From a virus, in IMG/VR virus record IMGVR_UViG_3300008339_000373, positions 1 through 28,064 of that record: a stretch of DNA of 28,064 nt. One strand, given 5' to 3'. Below are positions 17,605 to 25,643 of this stretch, piece after piece. Made by a program: the position numbers and the translations under genes. The notes beneath the pieces were generated by a model. The model was given only the letters and a program-made list of their open reading frames with translations. It had not been told where the DNA came from and made no database searches. Numbering within the stretch: the stretch's first letter is position 1; each line of letters opens with the position of its first letter.

Positions 17605-18101
17605 GTTGTAACTGCAATAAAAATAAAAATAATGAAAAGTTTAGAACAGAAGAAATCAAAGAAGATACATCTATAAAGAATAAAATTAGCATGGTGCAAA
17701 ATTTTGCATCGGCCATAGCTTCAAGGGGAATATCGAATAAAAAAGTAAGTCTTCCAGTAAAACAGTTAAGGGTCATGTCTTGCTTTGGAAATATGAAGCA
17801 GGGTGGAGAGCTTCCACCATGTGAGCATCTCAAACCAAGCGTCACTCCTGGAAAATTCTTCTGCGGTGGTTGTGGTTGTGGGGATAGAAAAGGCACTTGG
17901 CTTGTATCTAATGGTGATGAATATTCAAAGTTGGATTATCCAAAACTTTCTTGTCCATTACAAATGCCAGGATTTAGCAATTATAGAAAATCTGAAGAAT
18001 CAGAGGGTCAAGATCCAATAACTAGAAGATATTACATCGAAAATAACATAAATTATTCAGATCTTGAGAAAATTCCAGTAACAGTCCCCGATCCAAAATA
18101 A
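17601..18101 (+). CDS. Small cysteine-rich protein with CxxCxC motif
   Basis: A 166-residue hypothetical protein. It has eight cysteines: C3, C5, C61, C74, the cluster FFCGGCGCGDRKGTW (C88, C91, C93) and C118 in 'LSCPL'. The spacing suggests metal binding (zinc or iron-sulphur) or disulphides. Residues 10-50 are charged and lysine-rich, and the C-terminus is acidic and proline-containing. It starts in an ATGA overlap with the Cys-rich fibre gene and ends 21 bases before gp13, so it is the last gene of the accessory block. I have an impression of similar 'CGGCGCGD' proteins in other phages but cannot name a family. A role in folding or oxidising the cysteine-rich fibres is speculative. Confidence 0.5.
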   Translation: MSCNCNKNKNNEKFRTEEIKEDTSIKNKISMVQNFASAIASRGISNKKVSLPVKQLRVMSCFGNMKQGGELPPCEHLKPSVTPGKFFCGGCGCGDRKGTWLVSNGDEYSKLDYPKLSCPLQMPGFSNYRKSEESEGQDPITRRYYIENNINYSDLEKIPVTVPDPK

Positions 18102-18107
18102 TAAATA
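18100..18107 (+). promoter_or_regulatory. T4-type late promoter box (AATAAATA)
   Basis: AATAAATA, 7 of 8 matches to the T4 late box, overlaps the stop codon of the preceding gene and lies 15 bases before the gp13 ATG. An AAGAGA ribosome binding site follows, so the predicted transcript start near 18113 leaves a short leader. It could drive the neck-terminase genes. The surrounding AT composition makes chance matches possible. Confidence 0.4.
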
Positions 18108-18122
18108 TTTTAAGAGATAAAA

Positions 18123-18926
18123 ATGTCAAGACCAAATTCTAGACAAACAATAATAGACTATGCTCTAAGAACACTTGGATTTCCAGTTATCGAAATAAAT
18201 GTCGATACTGAACAATGTGAAGATCGTCTAGATGAAGCTCTTGATTTTTTTGTGGAAAGACATTTTGATGGAGTCGAGAAAGTCTTTTTTAAATATCAAC
18301 TGACATCAACCGATGTTGAAAATAAATATATCAATACTAATAATATTTTAGGTTGGGATGGAAGTGCTACATCAAAGCCAAATGGTAGCAACATAGTATC
18401 CGTTGTCAAATTATTTCAATTTGGAAATTTTGCAAACATCGACATGTTTGATCTAAAATATCAACTTGCATTAGTTGATTACTTTGGAATAAACAGAGGA
18501 TATAACGGTGGTGGCTCTATGGGTCTGGCTTCATATGATTCTACGAAAAGATATATAAAACTCATTGAAGATTTCTTTCAAGGTGAAAAAGCACTAAGAT
18601 TCAGCAAAGTCACAAATAGAATACACATAGATTGCAATTGGAGTGAACTCAAGGCTGGAGACTATTTGGTTTTCGAGACATATGCAGCCCTTGATCCTGA
18701 ATTATATACAAAAATATTTGATGATCGTCTTTTAAAGAAATACTTAACTGCATTGATTAAAAGACAATGGGGAGCAAACATGGCAAAGTATGATGGAGTT
18801 CAATTGCCAGGTGGAATTGTGATGAAGGGTGGTCAGATTTATGCCGAAGCAGTTCAAGAAATAGCAGCCATAGAAAATGAGGTTTTGACATCATACGAAT
18901 TACCAGCATCTTTCTTTATGGGATAA
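18123..18926 (+). CDS. 13: Neck protein gp13
   Basis: Head completion (neck) protein. Together with gp14 it closes the portal vertex of the filled head and forms the connector to which the tail attaches. The N-terminus 'SRPNSRQTIIDYALRTLGFPVIEINV' and 'EDRLDEALDFFVERHFDGVEKVFFKY' are hallmarks of the T4 gp13 family, and 'KWNW'-type residues recur as 'HIDCNWSELKAGDYLVFETY' in the middle. Length 267 residues, against 309 in T4, is in the range of marine relatives. It is followed after three bases by gp14, the conserved T4 order. A late promoter-like box and a weak ribosome binding site precede it. Confidence 0.9.
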   Translation: MSRPNSRQTIIDYALRTLGFPVIEINVDTEQCEDRLDEALDFFVERHFDGVEKVFFKYQLTSTDVENKYINTNNILGWDGSATSKPNGSNIVSVVKLFQFGNFANIDMFDLKYQLALVDYFGINRGYNGGGSMGLASYDSTKRYIKLIEDFFQGEKALRFSKVTNRIHIDCNWSELKAGDYLVFETYAALDPELYTKIFDDRLLKKYLTALIKRQWGANMAKYDGVQLPGGIVMKGGQIYAEAVQEIAAIENEVLTSYELPASFFMG

Positions 18927-18929
18927 TAA

Positions 18930-19811
18930 ATGGCAACTAATCCATTTTTTAAATTTTCACAACTAGATCAAAAATTACTAGATGATCTAACAATAGAAAC
19001 CATAAAAGTTACTGGTCAAGATGTTTTATATGTTCCTAGAGAATATTTTAAATTGGACAATATTCTTGGTGAAGATATACAGTCGAAATTTTCAACAGCG
19101 TATAAGATAGAAGCATACATCCAAACGATCTTTAGTTTCGATGGACAAGCTGATGTCATCAGCAAGTTCGGCGTACTCATTACCGATAGAATGACAATTC
19201 AATTGTCTAAGACTAGATTTAAGAGAGAAATATCCACAAAAGAAACAGAGATCTTAAGACCAAGAGAAGGTGATTTGGTTTATTTTCCATTATCTGGAAC
19301 AATATTTGAAATTAACAAATTGGAAGACGAGATTCCATTCTATCAATTGGGAACATTGAATTGCTATACATTGACACTGGAGGCTTTCGTGTATTCTCAC
19401 GAAGAATTTACAACTGGAATCGATGTTTTGGATTCTGCGACCACTGACAGAACATCCTATGTCAGAAGATACAATCTGGTTGGAAAGACAAATGGAACTT
19501 ATCTTGTTGGGGAATTTGTAAATCAATCTGGTTATACAGCAACAGTTCAAGAGTTCCAAAAGGGTTATACCTATTCAAGACTCTTTGTTTATGATGAAGT
19601 TGGAACTTACATATCTGGGGCCACATTGAGTGGTGCTATTTCTGGTGCTGGATATACAGCATTCTCAACCTATCTGACAAATACCATTATCCAAACTGAT
19701 CCAATCAGAGAAGAAAGCGATGGTGATAATTCATATCTGGAAGCTGAAAGATTGGATAAGACTTTATTCAATCAAAGTGAAACAGATCCATTCTCGGAAG
19801 GACAATATTAA
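18930..19811 (+). CDS. 14: Neck protein gp14
   Basis: Second neck protein, the partner of gp13 in head completion and tail joining. The N-terminal segment 'DQKLLDDLTIETIKVTGQDV' then 'YVPREYFKLDNILGED' and 'ILTDRMTIQLSK'-type 'GVLITDRMTIQLSKTRFKRE' match the gp14 family. 'RPREGDLVYFPLSGTIFEI' is also typical. It has 293 residues, against 256 in T4; the extra length is in the C-terminal third, which has a Gly/Ser/Thr-rich stretch near 215-250. Its TAA overlaps the gp15 ATG by one base, and it follows gp13 by three bases. Confidence 0.9.
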   Translation: MATNPFFKFSQLDQKLLDDLTIETIKVTGQDVLYVPREYFKLDNILGEDIQSKFSTAYKIEAYIQTIFSFDGQADVISKFGVLITDRMTIQLSKTRFKREISTKETEILRPREGDLVYFPLSGTIFEINKLEDEIPFYQLGTLNCYTLTLEAFVYSHEEFTTGIDVLDSATTDRTSYVRRYNLVGKTNGTYLVGEFVNQSGYTATVQEFQKGYTYSRLFVYDEVGTYISGATLSGAISGAGYTAFSTYLTNTIIQTDPIREESDGDNSYLEAERLDKTLFNQSETDPFSEGQY

Positions 19812-20554
19812 TGTTTGGAGAGACAAATGCCTATTACAATGAAACTCTGAGAAAAAGCATAGTTGCTTTTGGATCTTTATTTAATCAGATAACCATCTTG
19901 AGAAAAGACTCAGAAGATGAGATAACTTCAAAGATAAAAGTTCCAATCGTCTATGGTCCAAAAGAGAAGTTTATCTATAGACTGACAACCGAAACTGGCG
20001 TTACTGATAAGACACACATACAGGCAACATATCCAAGATTAGGCTATGAGATAATCAACATTCTATATGATCCTACTAGAAAATTAAATAGAATGATACA
20101 GAAAAGATTATCCACTGAAAACTATACAGATACAACATATATGGAAATACCATATAATATCAATATAAATCTGTATTCATTTACAAGATCTCTGGAAGAC
20201 AATCTACAAATTATAGAGCAAATTGCTCCATACTTTCAACCAGAATTCAATTTGTCGATCAACTACAACACAATAAATCAGGCAATAGATGTTCCTATTG
20301 TCTTGAACGATATAAGCACATCTGAAGATTACGAGGGTGATTTTTCTACCAGAAGATCAGTAACCACGGTCTTTAACTTTACAATGAAAACCTATCTCTA
20401 TGGTCATATTAAGAGAAATATTTCTATGATCATAGAAAATGCAAATGTAAGAATTTACAATGGTCTAACTACAGCCCCATCAGCTTTGGTTTACGATGTT
20501 GGATATACTGGAGATTCTATAACTGGAAGTGGAATATACTACTATGAGAATTAA
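19811..20554 (+). CDS. 15: Tail sheath terminator gp15
   Basis: Tail completion protein forming the hexameric ring that caps tube and sheath and joins the tail to the neck. Features of the family include 'RKSIVAFGSLFNQITILR' at the start, 'KVPIVYGPKEKFIYRL', 'TYPRLGYEIINILYDPTRKLNRM' and 'VPYNI..NLYSFTRSLEDNLQIIEQI'-type residues near 115-140, with 'ATYPRLGYEI' especially diagnostic. It has 247 residues, against 272 in T4. An AAGGA lies upstream of its ATG, which overlaps the gp14 stop. It sits in the conserved gp13-14-15-16 order. Confidence 0.9.
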   Translation: MFGETNAYYNETLRKSIVAFGSLFNQITILRKDSEDEITSKIKVPIVYGPKEKFIYRLTTETGVTDKTHIQATYPRLGYEIINILYDPTRKLNRMIQKRLSTENYTDTTYMEIPYNININLYSFTRSLEDNLQIIEQIAPYFQPEFNLSINYNTINQAIDVPIVLNDISTSEDYEGDFSTRRSVTTVFNFTMKTYLYGHIKRNISMIIENANVRIYNGLTTAPSALVYDVGYTGDSITGSGIYYYEN

Positions 20555-20556
20555 AA

Positions 20557-20997
20557 ATGAAAGACCCTTTTGAAAATATTGCAAATGCTTTAGAAATTAC
20601 GAACAATGATGTTATTAATAAACCAGTTGAAAAAACAGCAATAACTAAAGAAATAAAAAGAAGTAGAGAAGAAGTTTTAAATAATGATTTCAACGATGCT
20701 AGAACAAATTTAAAAGAACTAATTTCAAATGGAATGGATGCTCTAGATGGAATAATGAAGGTTGCAAATGCGAGCGACTCTCCAAGAGCCTATGAAGTTG
20801 CAGCTTTACTTCTAAAGACAGTTTCCGAGATGAACAAAGATCTGATTGTTGTTCATGAGAAAACAGAAAACATTCAAAGAGAAAAAATTACAAATATAAC
20901 AAATAATTCAATTTATGTTGGATCAACGACAGATCTACAGAATTTAATTAATAAATCTAGAGCACAGAACAAGGTTATAGAAAATGACAGCGTATAA
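20557..20997 (+). CDS. 16: Small terminase subunit gp16
   Basis: Small terminase, which recognises concatemeric DNA and stimulates the gp17 motor. The 146-residue length fits the family (T4: 164). The middle part 'DFNDARTNLKELISNGMDAL' followed by 'VANASDSPRAYEVAALLLKT' is characteristic, and the surrounding segments are predicted helical or coiled coil (about residues 45-120). It lies directly between gp15 and gp17, and its end overlaps gp17 by 14 bases, as the two genes also overlap in T4. No DNA-binding motif is obvious, which is usual for this family. Confidence 0.85.
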   Translation: MKDPFENIANALEITNNDVINKPVEKTAITKEIKRSREEVLNNDFNDARTNLKELISNGMDALDGIMKVANASDSPRAYEVAALLLKTVSEMNKDLIVVHEKTENIQREKITNITNNSIYVGSTTDLQNLINKSRAQNKVIENDSV

Positions 20998-22696
20998 AAA
21001 AGCTCCAGGTTATTTGGGAAATGCGAATTTAAAACCCGCAGGGGTCAAAATTGAATTTACCGAAGATCAGGTGAAAGAATATATCAAGTGTGCAAATGAT
21101 CCAATATACTTTGCAAAAAAGTATGTAAAGGTTGTTACCCTAGACAAAGGTGTTACCGACTTCGATCTATACGATTATCAGCAAGAACTGGTAAAGGCTC
21201 TATGCGATCACAGATTCGTAATAGGAAAGGTTTGTCGTCAGGCTGGTAAGACCACTACGGTTGGTTGCTGCTACCTTCTTCATAGAGTCTTATTCAATCA
21301 AAACATGAGTGTTGCTATTCTGGCAAACAAGTTAAATACTGCAAGGGATATTTTAGGCAGAATAAGAGAAGCCTATGAACATTTACCACAATGGTTGCAG
21401 CAAGGTATAATAGAATGGAATAAAGGTTCAATTCAATTAGAGAATGGCTCAAAGATATTGGCAGCTGCAACCTCATCCTCAGCGATTCGTGGTGGATCTT
21501 TTAATATAATTTTCTTGGACGAGTTTGCCTTCGTTCCAACTACTGTTGCTGAAGAATTCTTTTCGTCAGTTTATCCAACGATCACTGCTGGTCAAAGCAC
21601 TCAAATGATCATCATCTCAACCCCAAGAGGGTTGAATATGTTTTATCAGTTGTGGAAGGGTGCAAGCACTGGACAGAATGAATATTTTCCATTTGAGGTT
21701 AGCTGGAGGCAAGTTCCCCAATATCCAGGTGGACCTCTGAGGGATGATGCTTGGAGAGAAATTCAAATAAGAAATACATCGGAAAGACAATTCGATGCAG
21801 AATTTGAATGCTCATTCATAGGATCTGCGAATACCTTAATTGATGCAAATAAATTAAATGTATTGAGTTATGGAAAATCCAGATTTAAGAATCATGAGGG
21901 ATATACCGTATATGAAGAACCTATAAAGGGTGACGAGGAAAAGAAAACAGACGATCATCTCTATTTCATGACCGTGGATGTTTCAAAAGGTCAGGGTAGT
22001 GACGATAGTGCATTTACAGTTGTCGATATATCAACTATTCCATACAAAGTGGTTGCAGTTTTTAGAAATAATACAATATCACCATTACTTTTCCCATCAT
22101 ATATTAGAGCCGTGGCTAAAAAATATAATAACGCCTATGTGATGGTGGAGATTAATGATATTGGAAATCAGGTTGCAGAAATCTTACATAATGATTTACA
22201 ATATGAGAATTTGATAAAATCTAGTTTTAAAGGTCACCATGGACAAATTATTGGAGAAAATGTCAACGCAAAAAGAACATACCTAGGTGTCAGAACCACA
22301 CATCCAGTAAAAAAACTAGGATGTACGATATTAAAAAATTTAGTAGAGAATGATAAAATCGTCTTCCACGACCCAGATATCATAGATCAATTAACGACCT
22401 TCATTGCTGATGGTCAATCGTATAAAGCCGATGATGGACACAGAGATGACTTGGTGATGTGTTTGGTTCTTTTTGCTTGGGCAACCAGACAAGATTTTTT
22501 TGAAAACATCACAAATAAAGATATAAGAATTGAACTATATAATAATGAAATTGAAAAAATAGAATCAGAATTAATTCCTTTTGGTTTTATAGAAGATGGT
22601 ATGAGTTTTCTTGATGGCGATTGGGATGGTGAAGATAGATGGTTTGATGGTAAGAAAGGGAAAAATTCCATTTCAACGCAATTTTGGATGTTTTAG
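20984..22696 (+). CDS. 17: Large terminase subunit gp17 (packaging ATPase-nuclease)
   Basis: Motor that cuts concatemeric DNA and pumps it into the prohead using ATP. The N-terminal ATPase has Walker A 'CRQAGKTT' at residues 84-91 (K89), Walker B 'IIFLDE' at 175-180 with the catalytic Glu at 180, and the coupling motif 'STP' at 212-214. The C-terminal RNase-H-like nuclease begins at about 326 with 'YFMTVDVSKGQGSDDSAF' (catalytic Asp332). Glu389 follows in 'MVEINDIG', and the final acidic site is 'GHRDDLVMCL' near 485-493. All key residues are present, so it should be active. It has 570 residues, against 610 in T4. It overlaps gp16 by 14 bases, suggesting coupled translation. Confidence 0.95.
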   Translation: MTAYKKAPGYLGNANLKPAGVKIEFTEDQVKEYIKCANDPIYFAKKYVKVVTLDKGVTDFDLYDYQQELVKALCDHRFVIGKVCRQAGKTTTVGCCYLLHRVLFNQNMSVAILANKLNTARDILGRIREAYEHLPQWLQQGIIEWNKGSIQLENGSKILAAATSSSAIRGGSFNIIFLDEFAFVPTTVAEEFFSSVYPTITAGQSTQMIIISTPRGLNMFYQLWKGASTGQNEYFPFEVSWRQVPQYPGGPLRDDAWREIQIRNTSERQFDAEFECSFIGSANTLIDANKLNVLSYGKSRFKNHEGYTVYEEPIKGDEEKKTDDHLYFMTVDVSKGQGSDDSAFTVVDISTIPYKVVAVFRNNTISPLLFPSYIRAVAKKYNNAYVMVEINDIGNQVAEILHNDLQYENLIKSSFKGHHGQIIGENVNAKRTYLGVRTTHPVKKLGCTILKNLVENDKIVFHDPDIIDQLTTFIADGQSYKADDGHRDDLVMCLVLFAWATRQDFFENITNKDIRIELYNNEIEKIESELIPFGFIEDGMSFLDGDWDGEDRWFDGKKGKNSISTQFWMF

Positions 22697-22743
22697 TCAA
22701 AATATTTAAAAAAATATATATTTAAAGAAAATAGGAGAAAATC

Positions 22744-23955
22744 ATGCCATATCCAGGCGTAACTGTAAGAATATTAGACGAATCATTGGTAGTTTCAAAT
22801 TCAGAGCTAGACTCACCCACAATAGGTGGGTTTTTAGGACTACCTGGAAACCACTCAATGAAATTATTTGCCTATAATGGGCCAACTGGAACTGAAGCAC
22901 AACAAGGATATTACTATGTTGAAAATCTAGCCGATTGGTTTGCTAGATTGACTTCATTTTATAATTATAACTACCCAGGTTTTTCTGGAACCAACGGTGC
23001 TACTCTAGCCGCTAGAGATCTTTTAACCAATGGTGCTACCGCATGGACTGATGAATGGTATCATGTTCACAACTTCCTTCAATATGGAGCACCATGTTAT
23101 GTAACATGGCAAGATTCTGGTGCAACTATGGACTTCAAGTATCTTGACATTGATGTTGTATTCTCTGGTTCTACAGGAAATGGGGGAACTCCAGCACATA
23201 ATGCTTATGTTTCTTCCATGATTGACGAAAGAGCATCTACACCAAATCCAGTTTTTGGAGTTTTAGCTGTGCATTCTGGAACAACTATAACTGGAGCCAT
23301 GACTGTTACATCTTCACCAACCTCAGCACAATATGCTGCTGCTGCATTTGGTGAGAAGAAACATTTCAATGTTGCAGGAGATCCAGCAAATCTAATTATC
23401 AGTTCTCTAGCACCAGATGTTGCTGGTTGCATTGCAAGAACAGACAGAGAATCATATCCTTGGTTCTCCCCAGCTGGAGCAAGAAGAGGAAGAATTGCAA
23501 ACGCTGTTTCCACAACAAGATATTTGTCAGAAGCAGATAAGAGCACCCTATATGGGGCAAGAATCAATCCAATATTTAATGTTCCTGGTGAAGGAATTCT
23601 ACTCTGGGGAGATAAGACTCTATACACTGGAACTTCAACTCTTAGTGGAATCAATGTCGCTAGACTCTTCATATACCTAAAGAAAACAATTGCACCAATC
23701 GCAAGAGGTGTGCTATTCGAACAAAATGATCAGATAACCAGAAATCTGTTTATCAGTGCTGCCGATTCAGTTCTAGCAGATGTCGTAGCCAAGAGAGGAA
23801 TTTCTGAGTATAAGATTATTTGCGATGAAACAAATAACACCCCAGAAATAATCGAAGCCAAGACATTCGTTGCTGATATCTTAGTTAAACCAATCCCATC
23901 AATCAACTTCGTAAGACTAACCTTCACTAACAAAGATTTATCATCAACCCTATAA
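22744..23955 (+). CDS. 18: Compact tail sheath protein gp18
   Basis: Contractile sheath subunit; hexameric rings surround the tube and contract on infection. The start 'PYPGVTVRILDES' and the C-terminal half are sheath-like: 'YPWFSPAGARRGRI', then 'LSEADKSTLYGARINPIFNVPGEGILLWGDKTL', written here in part only, then 'NVARLFIYLKKTIAPIARGV' and 'FEQND...TRNLF'. The protein is 403 residues, much shorter than T4 gp18 (659), so it probably keeps the conserved core and lacks most of the outer protruding domains. An AGGAG is eight bases upstream of the ATG. The 47-base gap before it is AT-rich with no clear promoter or terminator. Confidence 0.9.
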   Translation: MPYPGVTVRILDESLVVSNSELDSPTIGGFLGLPGNHSMKLFAYNGPTGTEAQQGYYYVENLADWFARLTSFYNYNYPGFSGTNGATLAARDLLTNGATAWTDEWYHVHNFLQYGAPCYVTWQDSGATMDFKYLDIDVVFSGSTGNGGTPAHNAYVSSMIDERASTPNPVFGVLAVHSGTTITGAMTVTSSPTSAQYAAAAFGEKKHFNVAGDPANLIISSLAPDVAGCIARTDRESYPWFSPAGARRGRIANAVSTTRYLSEADKSTLYGARINPIFNVPGEGILLWGDKTLYTGTSTLSGINVARLFIYLKKTIAPIARGVLFEQNDQITRNLFISAADSVLADVVAKRGISEYKIICDETNNTPEIIEAKTFVADILVKPIPSINFVRLTFTNKDLSSTL

Positions 23956-23966
23956 GGAAAAAATAA

Positions 23967-24509
23967 ATGGCAACATTAAATGAATTTAGAACACAGTTTG
24001 TTGGCGTAAGACAAAATAGATTTAAAGTCTCATGTCAATTTCCTGGAAGCTCAGTAGCTCCAGCGACATTTGAATTCTATTGCAAAGCCGCAACAATTCC
24101 TGGATCAGCTATTGGAGTTATTCCAGTAGGTTACAAAGGAAGGCCAGTAAAATATTCTGGTGAAAGAACATATGCTGATTGGCTTGTTCAAATTTATGAT
24201 TCACCAAGACAAGATATTCGTGGCGATATCGAAGCTTGGATCGAAAGAATGAATGGTAGAAATACTCTAGATATTAGACCAAATATTCCAGCGAGTGGTG
24301 GTGATTACATAACTGTTGAATACATGGAGCAAGATGTAAGTGGTGATGATGTTGATGGTGGAGTAAACGATTATCAAAGAAAAATTAAATTGGTCAATGC
24401 TTTCCCAGTAGAGTTAAGCCCAATGGAATTTAGCTATGATACTCCAGACACATTTGCAGAATTTGCTGTTACCTTCACCTATGATTATTGGGAATACCAA
24501 GGAGTTTAA
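23967..24509 (+). CDS. 19: Tail tube protein gp19, copy 1
   Basis: Tail tube subunit, forming stacked hexamers through which DNA passes. Diagnostic parts are 'NRFKVSCQF', 'FEFYCKAATIPGSAIGVIPV', 'GRPVKYSGERTYADW' and the C-terminal 'PVELSPMEFSYDTPDTFAEF' followed by 'VTFTYDYWEY', which correspond to the T4 gp19 pattern CKA..LP / GDRTFDDW / ALDYWE. It has 180 residues, against 163 in T4. An AAGGA precedes the ATG. It follows gp18 by 11 bases, and its TAA overlaps the next tube gene. It is the best candidate for the main tube protein because of its position. Confidence 0.9.
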   Translation: MATLNEFRTQFVGVRQNRFKVSCQFPGSSVAPATFEFYCKAATIPGSAIGVIPVGYKGRPVKYSGERTYADWLVQIYDSPRQDIRGDIEAWIERMNGRNTLDIRPNIPASGGDYITVEYMEQDVSGDDVDGGVNDYQRKIKLVNAFPVELSPMEFSYDTPDTFAEFAVTFTYDYWEYQGV

Positions 24510-25093
24510 TGTCTCAGTCTATCTCTACATTTAGAGATGAGTTTGTAGGAAATAGGGCCAATCGATTCAAAGTCGTTGGCTCTTTTCCCGTTATTACTGC
24601 ATATTCTGGTTACGAAAAAACAGAAATGGAATTTTATTGTAAAGCTGCTTCAATGCCAAGCTCAACAATAGGAACTGTTTCTGTTGGGCATGGTGGTAGG
24701 GCAGTAAGATTGCCTGGAGATAGATCATATTCTCCATGGACAATACAAGTGTATGAGTCTCCATATGTTCAATTAAGAAATTTATTTGAAGATTGGATAG
24801 AGTACATGGATACTCGAAAAACTCATGAAACTAATAATGTTGTAAACACCGATTTTTTCTGGGAATTTCATTATCAGGATCAAAAATCTAGTGGAAATAC
24901 AACACCAACCGTAGAAGTTCAAAGAGTAACAGGAAATGTTACTACTACCCCAGCTCAGTATAGAAAAAAGATAAAATTCTATGATGTTTTTCCAATAGAA
25001 ATAAGTCCAATAGAATTTAGTTACGATAACCCAGATACATTTGCAGAATTTACAGTTACTTTTAATTACCTTTACTGGGAATACTTGAGATGA
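24509..25093 (+). CDS. Tail tube paralogue, copy 2
   Basis: A second gp19-family protein, 194 residues. The ATG at 24509 is chosen over a TTG at 24488 because AAGGAG lies six bases before it, it makes a TAATG overlap with copy 1, and the resulting start 'SISTFRDEFVGNRANRFKVV' lines up with copy 1. Shared parts are 'MEFYCKAASMPSSTIGTVSV', 'GRAVRLPGDRSYSPW' and 'PIEISPIEFSYDNPDTFAEF' followed by 'VTFNYLYWEY'. It has an insertion at about 115-150 relative to copy 1. It may form mixed tubes or act at the baseplate, as the gp19-like gp48 and gp54 do in T4 (inference). Confidence 0.85.
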   Translation: MSQSISTFRDEFVGNRANRFKVVGSFPVITAYSGYEKTEMEFYCKAASMPSSTIGTVSVGHGGRAVRLPGDRSYSPWTIQVYESPYVQLRNLFEDWIEYMDTRKTHETNNVVNTDFFWEFHYQDQKSSGNTTPTVEVQRVTGNVTTTPAQYRKKIKFYDVFPIEISPIEFSYDNPDTFAEFTVTFNYLYWEYLR

Positions 25094-25626
25094 ATTTAGA
25101 TGAATTTAGAGTTAGATTTAGACCTGTAGCTGGAAATAGATTTAGAGTTTTTGCTGAGATTCCTCTATTCAATGGTTCTTTTTCACAGTTAAGTACAAAT
25201 CCATATGAGTCAAGAAAACTTGAAGTTTATATAAAATCTATTCAAATTCCTGGATCAACAATAGGAACTGTTCCCATAAATTATAGAGGTAGGGAAATTA
25301 AATTTCCAGCAGAAAGAGTATTTCAAGAAATAAGCATGAACATCTATTGTTCATCCGAGTTAGGAATTCAATTGAGAAGTGAATTGATGTCTTGGATGGA
25401 TAGAATCAACTCCCCAGACCATACAGCTATGGATTATTTTCCGACCTCTAAATGGGAAATTTATTATGATACAGAAGACGGAAATACTTTCGGTAAAAGA
25501 GTTGTTTTATCAAATTGCTATCCAATAGAAATGACACCAATAGAATTAAATAATGATATACCAGACTCAATTGCAGATTTTGTTTTAACATTAGCATATG
25601 ATTATGCTGAAGAATTCGCAATCTAA
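25090..25626 (+). CDS. Tail tube paralogue, copy 3 (diverged)
   Basis: A third gp19-family protein, 178 residues, more diverged. It keeps 'LDEFRVRFRPVAGNRFRVFA', 'LEVYIKSIQIPGSTIGTVPI' and 'GREIKFPAERVF', plus the C-terminal 'PIEMTPIELNNDIPDSIADF' followed by 'LTLAYDYAEE', where the Tyr-Trp-Glu end of the family has become Tyr-Ala-Glu. It starts in an ATGA overlap with copy 2. The first ten bases, ATGAATTTAG, are repeated directly behind themselves. The divergence suggests a specialised place such as tube tip, tube end or baseplate hub (inference). Confidence 0.8.
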   Translation: MNLDEFRVRFRPVAGNRFRVFAEIPLFNGSFSQLSTNPYESRKLEVYIKSIQIPGSTIGTVPINYRGREIKFPAERVFQEISMNIYCSSELGIQLRSELMSWMDRINSPDHTAMDYFPTSKWEIYYDTEDGNTFGKRVVLSNCYPIEMTPIELNNDIPDSIADFVLTLAYDYAEEFAI

Positions 25627-25630
25627 TTTA

Positions 25631-25638
25631 TATAAATA
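25631..25638 (+). promoter_or_regulatory. T4-type late promoter box (TATAAATA)
   Basis: An exact TATAAATA in the 17-base gap between tube copy 3 and the portal gene, five bases before the ATG at 25644. No Shine-Dalgarno is present. With T4 spacing the first transcribed base would be at about the A of the start codon. Confidence 0.55.
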
Positions 25639-25643
25639 GTAAT

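Noticed and set aside
17803-18021. Second + strand open frame inside the small cysteine protein gene
   Set aside because: It is an alternative frame of a gene with coherent start, overlap and cysteine pattern, and has no own ribosome binding site or family features.
18095-18111. Inverted repeat AAAATA-ATAAA-TATTTT as a terminator before gp13
   Set aside because: The six-pair stem is all A-T and overlaps a better-supported late promoter box.
22697-22743. AT-rich inverted repeats before the sheath gene as a terminator
   Set aside because: They consist only of A and T, with no GC stem and no clear U-tract placement, so they are expected by chance in this composition.
23205-23672. 155-residue open frame on the - strand inside the sheath gene
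   Set aside because: It lies fully within a well-supported sheath gene, has no recognisable domain, and every supported gene here is on the + strand.
24488-24508. TTG start seven residues upstream of tube copy 2
   Set aside because: The ATG at 24509 has AAGGAG six bases upstream and gives an N-terminus that aligns with copy 1.
25090-25109. Direct repeat of ATGAATTTAG at the start of tube copy 3 as a regulatory element
   Set aside because: The second ATG is out of frame and the repeat spells LDEF-type codons matching 'LNEF' in copy 1, so it is most simply chance or coding constraint.
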